Below, piece by piece: positions 34,242 through 42,376 of a DNA stretch of 64,000 bases. Below the pieces are notes generated by a model that saw only the letters and a list, made by a program, of their open reading frames with translations, was not told the origin of the DNA and searched no databases. This stretch comes from Belnapia rosea. GTDB lineage: Bacteria; Pseudomonadota; Alphaproteobacteria; Acetobacterales; Acetobacteraceae. A program made the position numbers and the translations under genes. The stretch spans positions 45,074 through 109,073 of the forward strand of contig NZ_FMZX01000004.1 of NCBI RefSeq assembly GCF_900101615.1, written 5' to 3'. How positions within the stretch are numbered: position 1 is the first letter of the stretch; each line of letters starts with the position of its first letter.

Positions 34242-35351
34242 ATGTCGAGTGCTTCGCCCTATTCAAGCTCCGCAGGCGCTGGCCTCGCGGTTTCTGCACT
34301 GCGGCAGATCGCTGACCGCATCCCCGGCCTGCGCCAACAGGGCGCGCGCATCTCCGAGCAGGACACGAAGCGCGTCCTAATCACCCCTGCGGTCCAGGCC
34401 CTGGGGTGGGATATTCTCGACATTGAGGAGGTCCGAAACGAGTACCGGCACAATGCCGGCCACAACCCGGTCGACTACGCACTATTCCTCAATCGCTCTC
34501 CGGTGCTTTTCGTGGAGGCGAAGCCGTTGGCCCAGAGCCTCGACGATACACGCTGGATGCTTCAGACGCTGAGCTATGCACATGGCGCCGGGGTAGACTG
34601 GTGCGCGCTTACTAACGGGGTGGAGTGGCGCATTTACAAAGTTCTCGCCCAGGGCGAAGCCGACCGAAAGCTGTTCGCTACCGTGACGATCGATGGGCCG
34701 GAGGGTTTGGACGAAGCAGCCCGTGTCCTCGGCCTGCTGAGCCGCGACAACATGCGCTCTCGCGCCATCGATGATCTTTGGCAGGCGTGGCACGTAGATC
34801 GCCAAGTGAAAGAGGTTCTCGAACAGGTCCTGGAGGATGAGGCTTTTGCTGGCCTCATTCGGAAGCGGGCTGTAAACCTCAGCCTTGCTGAGATTCGTAA
34901 ATCGCTTCGCCGCGCCAAGATCGCTGTCAGCTATCCAAATATCTTTGCCGGCATTGTTCCTCGGCCGCAGGTCTCAGCCCAAGCCCCGGAAAAGGTGCCG
35001 CAGACTGAACGGCGCGCACCCGAGCACGTCGAGGGCGTCGCAACAGGGCTTGCCAATGGCGCGGCGTCCGCTGCACCCCGTCGCCGCCTGCAGTCTACTG
35101 ATGATCTCGTCGCGCTTGGGCGGCTACCTGTTGGTACCACACTGATAATCCGAGGCCGCGAAGGCTCCGCGGCGAAGGTTCTCGACGGGCGAACAGTCGA
35201 ATTCAAAGGACAGCGGCTCTCTTTCAACGAGTGGGGACAACGTATAACCGGCTGGCCTTCGATCCGCATCTACACCATGGCCTGCCTGCCGGATGGCCGC
35301 ACCCTCGACCAGCTCCGTGACCAGTCGGAACCTAACAGCCAGACGAGTTGA
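34242..35351 (+). CDS. HsdR-N nuclease-like protein with RAMA-like C-terminus
   Basis: A 369-residue protein. The N-terminal part resembles type I restriction HsdR-N domains: ITPAVQALGWDILDIEEVRNE, NPVDYALFL with D78 and VLFVEAKPL with E92-x-K94, the PD-(D/E)XK core. The middle is helical (VKEVLEQVLEDEAFAGLI). The C-terminus (LVALGRLPVGTTLIIRG, then AAKVLDGRTVEFKGQRLSFN) looks like a RAMA or DUF4357-type reader of modified DNA. No helicase is fused to it. It converges on the defence operon, ending 20 bases inside a small opposite ORF. A stand-alone nuclease that senses modification is a plausible role, by inference. Confidence 0.65.
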   Translation: MSSASPYSSSAGAGLAVSALRQIADRIPGLRQQGARISEQDTKRVLITPAVQALGWDILDIEEVRNEYRHNAGHNPVDYALFLNRSPVLFVEAKPLAQSLDDTRWMLQTLSYAHGAGVDWCALTNGVEWRIYKVLAQGEADRKLFATVTIDGPEGLDEAARVLGLLSRDNMRSRAIDDLWQAWHVDRQVKEVLEQVLEDEAFAGLIRKRAVNLSLAEIRKSLRRAKIAVSYPNIFAGIVPRPQVSAQAPEKVPQTERRAPEHVEGVATGLANGAASAAPRRRLQSTDDLVALGRLPVGTTLIIRGREGSAAKVLDGRTVEFKGQRLSFNEWGQRITGWPSIRIYTMACLPDGRTLDQLRDQSEPNSQTS

Positions 35352-35658
35352 ACTGCGCTGCCTTCTTGGTGCGGCTGTGTTCCAAGAAGGGGACCATGAT
35401 TGCTGCGGGGCTGATCTTCTGCAGCGTAGGCGGAAGAATGTCGCGCAACCGCGTGCAGCGGGCCGCGATCAGCCGTGTCTCGCCCACATGTGCCAGTCGG
35501 TGATTGCGGGCGGCGCGTGGCAAAGCGCCATCGCGCGCATTCCCGACATGGGGATCGAGCTCCCGGTCATTACGTAGGTCGGGGCCCGCTGCGCCTCCCG
35601 GCAGTGGCTCTCGAGGCTTGGCGACCGGCACTGGCGCCCGCGTTAGACGCGGGGTCAC
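35332..35658 (-). CDS. Possible small gene coupled to the PLD-SNF2 gene
   Basis: A 108-residue ORF. Its GTG at 35658 overlaps the stop of the PLD-SNF2 gene (GTGA), the junction used in many gene pairs here. The first 35 residues are Pro/Arg-rich; the later part, RCTRLRDILPPTLQKISPAA then IMVPFLEHSRTKKAAQF, is more protein-like. It overlaps the end of the convergent HsdR-N gene by 20 bases. No family recognised; it may be a chance ORF. Confidence 0.35.
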   Translation of the reverse strand: MTPRLTRAPVPVAKPREPLPGGAAGPDLRNDRELDPHVGNARDGALPRAARNHRLAHVGETRLIAARCTRLRDILPPTLQKISPAAIMVPFLEHSRTKKAAQFNSSGC

Positions 35659-38309
35659 CAAGGTTGCCTTAGAACCGCCGCGACGTCTGCACGATCGAGG
35701 ACGCGGCTCGATCGGGCCCAGTCCTCAGCTACAGCAGGCGACGCATAGCGCAACTCGAACGGGTGCGTGCGTGGTACCTCGTCGATGCGGCGCTTGGCAT
35801 CTTCCAATTGGCCCTGCGCGGCTTTGACCCAGACATCTTCGAGCGTGTCCGGGATTGTACCAAAGACATCGCGGATCTGACGCAGCCTATCCGACAGCGC
35901 CGCGTGGACATCATCCTCGACCGATCCCCGGTAGCGCAGGTTGAGAATGTCGATCACCGGCGCTTCTTGGCCGATGCGCTCGATACGGCCCTTGCGCTGC
36001 TCCAAACGGGCAGGGTTCCAAGGCAAGTCGATGTTGATCAAGGTTTGAAGCCGCTGAAGGTTGAGCCCCTCCGACGCGGCATCCGTTGCCGTGAGGATGC
36101 GAAGCGATCGATCGCGGACCTTCAACTGGATCTCTTGCCTGGTTGCAGGGTGCCGGACGCCATTCAGCATCACCATGGTATCCCCAGCACCGGCATAAAG
36201 TCCGATAGGCTCGAGAGGAAAGGCTGCAGATAGCTGGCGCGCGGTCCAGAGCGCAGTGTCCTTGTACTGGCTGAACAGAATGCAGCCGCGGTCTCGCCAG
36301 CCGTCCCGACGCAGGCGGTGCAGAATTTGAACCAGCTTCGGATCGTCGTTTCCGGCGTCACGGAGCCGCTGCGCTGCCCGACGCAGAACGGCGGCCTCTT
36401 CGGGGCCAAAGGTTAGCCCGCGCTCATCGCGAGTGAGGTCCTCTTCTTCTTCCGCAACTGCCTCATCCCGCCGCTCGCGCTCAAGCAGCTTCTCAGCAGT
36501 CCGAAGACCTGCGTGGAGGCTACTGCCAATTCGGCGAAGCAAGAGCGTCTTCAGAAGTCCCGCTGACGGGTGTATCCGGCCGACCAGTGTGCAAAATTCT
36601 CGTGCATCCTCGTAGGCTCCCTCCATGTTGGGCGGCATGGCCAGCGCGTCGTCAGGCCTCTCCCCATGAAGCCTGATACCAATTTCTGGGAAGTACGGGC
36701 TGCCATCCGGATGCCGAAGATCCCGTCGCCGCCGCTTGATGACGTGACGAACGAAAGGGTTGTGTTCGCGGAGAGCCTGAGTGCCTTCGAACTCAATCGC
36801 CGTCTGCACGCTCGCCGATAGCTGACGATCCGCATCGAACGGCGCGCTCCAGACTCGGGCTGGCATACCGAGCTCATCGCGGATTCGGTCTGTGAGTTGA
36901 TCTTCCCCCCGTGGTGGCAAAGGGCTTCGAAGCCAGGACCAGATGATAGCTGGATCGGTGGGCACTTCATGGCCAGACACCAGGTCCATCGCCATGCCTG
37001 GCCCATGCCAGGGAGAGAAGGCTCCCCCCAAGACCCGTTCACATCCAGTGGCCAGCAGGCGCAGGAGATCGAATAGCTCCTCGCGATGGGTCTGGATTGG
37101 CGTGGCGGTGCCAAGCAAGAGCGTCTCGGTCCTGGACGCGAGGCGCAGCATGAAATCGAGAAGGATGTTTGGCGCCGGATCGCTGCCGAGTGCTCGGCTT
37201 TGGCGGGCGCGGTGAGCCTCGTCCAACACGATGCAGGCGAAGCGCATATCAAGCAGCGGCTGAGCGGCCTCCGAGCCGGCTGTGATCAAGCTTGTAGGGA
37301 AAAGCCCTATTCTTCGCGGACACTTTCCCACTGGTCCCGGCCAGACTGCGCCATCCTCGGTCACCCAATTGCCAGCTTCCCACCTTGCGCTGGGAGCCGC
37401 GAGCATGTCACGAAGTTCGCCTTGCCACTGGATCAACAGGTTCTTCGGAGCGAGCACGAGCACCGGCTTTTGCGCCGCGAGAGCAATGAGCTCCGCCGCC
37501 ATACCGAGCTGAACGGTCTTCCCAAGCCCCACATCGTCGGCCAGGAGAAAGCGCGCGGTTCCGAAGGTTTCGATCTCCTTCATCACTGCGGAGACGAATG
37601 CCTTCTGGTGCGGCGCCAGGCCCACCGCCCGACGTTCGACGGGAGCCTCGACGAAGGGGGCCTGCGGTTCCTGAAGGCTGCGCGACTTCCAGTCGGCGAC
37701 AGGCACGACGACGCGCGCAAGGATGCGCTCAACGTCCGCGACGATGGCTTCGGAAAGATCCCGTGCATCGCGGTGCTCCCAGAGAGCGTCGAACTCCTCT
37801 TGGACCCATCGCACCGCATCTGGGGTGTCGTCCTCCCACAGCAGCTCATAGTGCTGTGTCCATCCCTCACGCGTCTCGTTCATCGACCCGATGAACGACG
37901 TTGCGCGTGAGGCGGGATATCGGATGACCCCAGCCTTGCCGTGAATCAGGCCAAAGCTCGCGTCGGGAAGGACGCGTACCTTGACGCGCCCACTGCGCAG
38001 TATCTGCGCCAGCCGCTGATACCTGGGGCGCTGCGCTTCCGTCATATGCTCGGGGTCACCCTCGCACCATTCCGCGCGCTGCGCCTGTGCGGTCGCACGG
38101 GCCGTCGTCACATCTGCGGCGTCCAGGCCGGAGTTGCAGACTATGCGGATCGGCCCCTGCACCGCCTCGAAGGCTTCTCCTGCCACCTCGAAGACTGAAG
38201 AGCGGAAGTACCCGGCAATGCGGTCATATCCGATCGCACCTTGGAGGCGCTGGTCCAGGAAGCTGCCCGTGAGCGGTGCACGGCGACTGCTATGGCGTGA
38301 GACTGGCAT
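35655..38309 (-). CDS. PLD-SNF2 helicase-like anti-phage protein
   Basis: An 884-residue fusion. The N-terminal PLD-like domain (about 1-200) has HGK at 123-125 and GSMN at 141-144, but the Asp of HxK(x)4D is absent, so its nuclease activity is uncertain. The SNF2-type motor has LADDVGLGKTVQ at 257-268, DEAH at 363-366 and a C-terminal TDAASEGLNLQ and LPWNPARLEQRKGRIERIGQ. It is the last clear gene of the DUF499 operon, 9 bases after DUF1156. NCBI uses names of the type phospholipase D-like domain-containing anti-phage protein for such genes, as I recall. It probably remodels or degrades foreign DNA. Confidence 0.8.
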   Translation of the reverse strand: MPVSRHSSRRAPLTGSFLDQRLQGAIGYDRIAGYFRSSVFEVAGEAFEAVQGPIRIVCNSGLDAADVTTARATAQAQRAEWCEGDPEHMTEAQRPRYQRLAQILRSGRVKVRVLPDASFGLIHGKAGVIRYPASRATSFIGSMNETREGWTQHYELLWEDDTPDAVRWVQEEFDALWEHRDARDLSEAIVADVERILARVVVPVADWKSRSLQEPQAPFVEAPVERRAVGLAPHQKAFVSAVMKEIETFGTARFLLADDVGLGKTVQLGMAAELIALAAQKPVLVLAPKNLLIQWQGELRDMLAAPSARWEAGNWVTEDGAVWPGPVGKCPRRIGLFPTSLITAGSEAAQPLLDMRFACIVLDEAHRARQSRALGSDPAPNILLDFMLRLASRTETLLLGTATPIQTHREELFDLLRLLATGCERVLGGAFSPWHGPGMAMDLVSGHEVPTDPAIIWSWLRSPLPPRGEDQLTDRIRDELGMPARVWSAPFDADRQLSASVQTAIEFEGTQALREHNPFVRHVIKRRRRDLRHPDGSPYFPEIGIRLHGERPDDALAMPPNMEGAYEDAREFCTLVGRIHPSAGLLKTLLLRRIGSSLHAGLRTAEKLLERERRDEAVAEEEEDLTRDERGLTFGPEEAAVLRRAAQRLRDAGNDDPKLVQILHRLRRDGWRDRGCILFSQYKDTALWTARQLSAAFPLEPIGLYAGAGDTMVMLNGVRHPATRQEIQLKVRDRSLRILTATDAASEGLNLQRLQTLINIDLPWNPARLEQRKGRIERIGQEAPVIDILNLRYRGSVEDDVHAALSDRLRQIRDVFGTIPDTLEDVWVKAAQGQLEDAKRRIDEVPRTHPFELRYASPAVAEDWARSSRVLDRADVAAVLRQPW

Positions 38310-38318
38310 CGACTTCGA

Positions 38319-41300
38319 TCAGGGACGATGATTGCGGACTGCGCCCGCGAGACGCGCCGCCCATTCTGCCTCTCGCGCTCGCGCGGTTGTCGTGATGCTG
38401 GCGATGAAGTCTATGACGGCGACGAGCGACGCCTGGCGTTGCCAATATTCGCCCAGGTTCTGCACGAACCAAGGGAGTGGCGCCCGCACATCGTCCTGCT
38501 GCATGGTGAGGTGGATGCCATACAGGGCATGGCGCACAATGCCGCCGGCAAAGTCATCCAGACCTTGGTCTTCTGCTCGGTCCGCAGCGCCCACGCGCTT
38601 GAGGTTACGAGCAAGGAACTCTGCAGCTGTCTTCAGGCGCGCAGCGTTCGCATCAGCGCTGGCCAACAGATCGCGGAAAGCGTGAACGCCAAACCCACGT
38701 GCCATTTCCTGAAATGCGGCGTATCGGACCTCGCCGCCTCGCTCCAACTCCAGCCCCTTCACATAGAAGCGTTCTGCTGGATTCAGCTCCGTCCAAACCG
38801 TGCGAGGGAGACCGTCTGGGATCAGAAAATCACTGGCGATGCTGCGCGCACGATCCAGCAGCGCGGTGACACGGGCCTGCGTACCAGCCTGCTCAGCAGG
38901 ATTGAGCACTTCTTCCGCAACAGGCTTGCCGTCGATTTTGGAGAAGGCCGTCAGCTCCTTCAGCGCGGCCGCATAGGCGCCGAGCTGAAAATCTGTATCG
39001 CCAAAATCGGGCTCATCATCCGGGTTGAGATCTCGCATCTCAGCGAGTTGCCGCTCAACGGCCAGCTCAATGGGACGCTGAAGGCGAGACAAAAACGCGC
39101 TTGTATCGCCGAAGCGCTTCCGCAAAACGAGCAGGACTGTCCCCTGCACAAAGTTTCCAGCCTGTACCTTGGTGTCCGTCTCTGTGACGATGCACCAACC
39201 AGCAGTGACCTGGAGGCCAGCGGCCCAGAGGATCGCGGCGAGGTCAGCCCAAACGGCGGTATCTTGATGGGTGAACATCACAATCTGCGCGCCGTTGGCG
39301 GGCATGTGACGGGCCATTGCCCCATACGCTTCGACCATGGCCCGACGAAAGCCCTGGCCGGAGCCTTGGATGGCGAGCGCGCGCTTGCTCGCCCAACTGA
39401 AACCATTCAGCGGCGAAGGTGCCTTCTTCCGCAGCCAGCCGATAAAGAACTCAGTGATTTCGTGATAAACGACGGCATCCGCGTAAGGAGGATCACTGAT
39501 CCAAAGGTCGCAATCTCTTGAAACGTCGCGCGCATCCAAGGACAGCACTTCGCGATCATCCTGTGGAAAGGGAGACCCGGGCAAATCGTAATTTTGGAAG
39601 AGCGAGTAAATACCAGCCATCGCTCGGACTGGATAATTGTAGAACGTGTTCAAGGCCTGATTAACGAATACGTGCTTGGGCCCGCCGCCACCACCGCCCT
39701 GAGACGGGAGCCAGGCGCAGAGCTTCGAGTTATTATCCGCCAATCGTCCTACATCGAGCGCCAACTGGGCGGCCAGCCGATGGTCGCGAGAGAACTGTTG
39801 CCATAGAGCGATTTGATGGAGTTGGCGCGGGGCAAAGAGGTGATGCCAATGCGTCCAGCCGCGCGTTCGAATTGGCTCATCGGTCTTCAAGCCGGTCTCA
39901 ATCGGCATATCAGGCACAAGGCCCTCACGCTGCCAGCCCGAGAGATGCTCCTCGACAATGGCAGTTGTCGCGCGTTCGCGCGCCGCATCCTCGGCCGTCA
40001 CCTCTGCAAAGAAGATGGTTCCGTCCGGCCGGAGCCATTGGATGCAGTACAGTCTCTCCTGCCAGATATCGTCTGGTCGAGGCACCACGTCGGCCACTTC
40101 CCAGAGGCGAAGCCGATTGGCGGAGTCTTCCTTGTGTTTGTTCGGCGCTGCCGCATACCGTGCCCGGTCGGCAGCCTCCTCGTCGGAATCTCGGTACCGA
40201 GAACGCACTGAAACGTCCCCTCGGAGCGTTCCGATGGGCGTTACGTGCCGTTGTCCATCGAGGACGTAGTCCAGCGCGCCTTCCTTGACGGTCCCATCCT
40301 TCTTTGCGGTGGCGACATCGGCATCAGGCACATGGGTATCTACCCGGATCCAAAAGCGTCTGCGTTCGTGATCGGCCTCGAGGCGGACGATTACTCCCGA
40401 TTTGGGCGCGATCTCCCGGCTCGGCAGCATGGGCACCATCCATCCCGTCCGAGGACAGCGCGTTTCCAGGCAGTACAGATAAGCCTTCGCGCGATTCGCA
40501 ATCCGGACCTGGACTTGGCTATCGCGGGGCGTGTGACGGAGGAAGAAGCTGTCTTGATTCCACACCACGGTTCCAGCGGCCGCGGCCTTCCATGCGGCGT
40601 CGCTCGCTACGCTCTCGGGGTGAAGGCGATATGTCTTTCGGACTGGATCAGGAACGAGCCGAAGCACGGTCCGTGTCTGTGCGTGAACCTGGAAAGTTGA
40701 GACCATCGGCACGCGCCAACCCGTTTCAGGGCAGGTCACGGTGTAGGCCGGATCCTCTGGTGGCACGACCTCCCCACGTCGGTTTACGGCCCATCCATGA
40801 GGCCACTTCGTTGGTGCATCCGCCGGAAGCCGGATGTCTTGGTCATCGCCGTCATGTTCGATCCCGAGCGCTCGAATCTCGGCGTCCATGGCGGCAGCCA
40901 CTTCCCGCTGCGCCTCTGCAATTTGGTCCCGAGTTTCCTGCGGCGCGCCCAGGATGTTCAGCGCGCCCCAAGTCAGCATGCAGGCAATCGGATTCAGGTC
41001 GCTGGCGTGGACGTCACAGCCAATCCTCGCCGCCTCGAAAGGGATTGAGCCGCCGCCGCAGAATGCGTCTCCCACGCGTGGACGATGTCCGAAGCGCGCC
41101 CGGCCCAGCCCTGCAACCAACGTCGGGAGGTCGTGGGCCTCAATACCGAAGCGCGCGAGGTGATCATTCACTTCCGGCCAGACTTCGTCCCACGTCGATG
41201 CGGGCATTTCCTCGGCGCGGCTGCAGTGATCGAGCTTCTCGTCGGTGCCCATGCCATCAAAGGCCTGGAGTTCCAATTCGTCTCGTCGCACGCGAGGCAG

Positions 41301-41705
41301 GCTGCGACACCAGCGCAGCCTTCCTTGGTAGTCCTCGAACGCCTCAGCGTGGAGGTTAAGCGGCAGGAGCTCTTGCGCTCGCTCCGCCTTGATGGAAACG
41401 GTCTTGCGACGACGCAGGCCCGCCGCGTCCATCAGCATTAGCTTCAAGAAGATATCGCGGTCACGAACCGGATCTTCGGTAGCGGGGAGCAACAGGCCGA
41501 GCACCACGGCACGCACCAGGACCAGCGGCTTCCTTCCCTTCCAATAGCTTCCAAGCGCCGTCAGGGTTTGGCCGTGGACCGCCATGCGCTCGCGGTAGCT
41601 TTCCTTCGAAAGAAGGCTGACCGGTAGCTGACGCTCGATGAAGGAAGGCACGTCGCCCAGGACGGGGCGGGCACCCTCAGCAAGTTGCGGCAATGGGTGA
41701 TCCAT
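38319..41705 (-). CDS. DUF1156 DNA methyltransferase
   Basis: A 1128-residue protein with the DUF1156 N-terminus, FCGGGS at 215-220 and DLNP at 236-239 (AdoMet-binding), and DPPY at 738-741 (catalytic motif), so a circularly permuted-looking N6-adenine or N4-cytosine type enzyme with a very long insert. The insert has two CPxTGWxVPM units (about 325 and 417), probably metal-binding. It would mark self DNA in the defence operon, by inference. It starts 5 bases after DUF3780. Confidence 0.8.
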   Translation of the reverse strand: MDHPLPQLAEGARPVLGDVPSFIERQLPVSLLSKESYRERMAVHGQTLTALGSYWKGRKPLVLVRAVVLGLLLPATEDPVRDRDIFLKLMLMDAAGLRRRKTVSIKAERAQELLPLNLHAEAFEDYQGRLRWCRSLPRVRRDELELQAFDGMGTDEKLDHCSRAEEMPASTWDEVWPEVNDHLARFGIEAHDLPTLVAGLGRARFGHRPRVGDAFCGGGSIPFEAARIGCDVHASDLNPIACMLTWGALNILGAPQETRDQIAEAQREVAAAMDAEIRALGIEHDGDDQDIRLPADAPTKWPHGWAVNRRGEVVPPEDPAYTVTCPETGWRVPMVSTFQVHAQTRTVLRLVPDPVRKTYRLHPESVASDAAWKAAAAGTVVWNQDSFFLRHTPRDSQVQVRIANRAKAYLYCLETRCPRTGWMVPMLPSREIAPKSGVIVRLEADHERRRFWIRVDTHVPDADVATAKKDGTVKEGALDYVLDGQRHVTPIGTLRGDVSVRSRYRDSDEEAADRARYAAAPNKHKEDSANRLRLWEVADVVPRPDDIWQERLYCIQWLRPDGTIFFAEVTAEDAARERATTAIVEEHLSGWQREGLVPDMPIETGLKTDEPIRTRGWTHWHHLFAPRQLHQIALWQQFSRDHRLAAQLALDVGRLADNNSKLCAWLPSQGGGGGGPKHVFVNQALNTFYNYPVRAMAGIYSLFQNYDLPGSPFPQDDREVLSLDARDVSRDCDLWISDPPYADAVVYHEITEFFIGWLRKKAPSPLNGFSWASKRALAIQGSGQGFRRAMVEAYGAMARHMPANGAQIVMFTHQDTAVWADLAAILWAAGLQVTAGWCIVTETDTKVQAGNFVQGTVLLVLRKRFGDTSAFLSRLQRPIELAVERQLAEMRDLNPDDEPDFGDTDFQLGAYAAALKELTAFSKIDGKPVAEEVLNPAEQAGTQARVTALLDRARSIASDFLIPDGLPRTVWTELNPAERFYVKGLELERGGEVRYAAFQEMARGFGVHAFRDLLASADANAARLKTAAEFLARNLKRVGAADRAEDQGLDDFAGGIVRHALYGIHLTMQQDDVRAPLPWFVQNLGEYWQRQASLVAVIDFIASITTTARAREAEWAARLAGAVRNHRP

Positions 41706-41710
41706 TCAGC

Positions 41711-42376
41711 TCAGCTTTGTTCGTCGTCAGAGGAAGGCGGGTCGAGCAGGCTCGCTTGCTCGGGCGAGGGGCGCGCACGCGCAAGAAGTCGGGCCTCACG
41801 GCGGCGCTCGGCACTAGTGGGTGCGGCGGGGCCTCCATGAACCGGATTCTCGGTGAGCGCAGCACGCACCGCCTTGCGCCAGCCACGGTTCTTTTGCGCG
41901 TGGTGGCCAGTCTGTGCAGCGGTCATCGTGTAGAGCCACCAGCGCTCTTCCGGTGCCAAACCGCGCCAGTTCTGAATCGCGGTGTAGGCGAGCGTTGGCT
42001 CAGCATCCTCGATGGCCCAAGCGAGCAGAACGAGTTCCTTACCAAACAGCCGCGCCACCGGGATGTGCCCCGGCTTCCATTTCCCTGGACGCAGACCGGC
42101 GCCACGGAGCCTGGTATTGAATTCATCCTCGAGGGCGTCCGCGACCTTGAGCCAGCGATTTGTGTCCAGCGTGACCCGCAGGTTGCGGCTATCGAGCGCT
42201 GGTCCGGCCATGTCGGCTTCGAAGACTTCGTAGACCTGCACAATCCCCCCCTGGCTCCGTGGCAGGGAGACAAGGAAGTGGTGCAGTTCCTTTTCGGGCT
42301 GGTGCCCAAAACCCTCGGAGGCAGCGCGTGTCTGCCGGCCGGGGGTTTCGGACTGCCATCCGCTTGCTGCGTTCAT
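41711..42376 (-). CDS. DUF3780 protein
   Basis: A 221-residue protein: HHFLVSLPRSQGGIVQVYEV, then LDTNRWLKVADALEDEFN, and LAPEERWWLYTMTAAQTGH followed by GWRKAVRAALTENP. These fit DUF3780, a family found with DUF499 and DUF1156 in predicted anti-phage loci. The ATG overlaps the DUF499 stop (ATGA). No enzymatic motif is visible; it may be an adaptor in the complex. Confidence 0.8.
   Translation of the reverse strand: MNAASGWQSETPGRQTRAASEGFGHQPEKELHHFLVSLPRSQGGIVQVYEVFEADMAGPALDSRNLRVTLDTNRWLKVADALEDEFNTRLRGAGLRPGKWKPGHIPVARLFGKELVLLAWAIEDAEPTLAYTAIQNWRGLAPEERWWLYTMTAAQTGHHAQKNRGWRKAVRAALTENPVHGGPAAPTSAERRREARLLARARPSPEQASLLDPPSSDDEQS

Noticed and set aside
35293..35577. Plus-strand ORF after the HsdR-N gene
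   Set aside because: Overlaps the HsdR-N end out of frame, no ribosome-binding site and no domain; the opposite coupled ORF is the more credible of the two.
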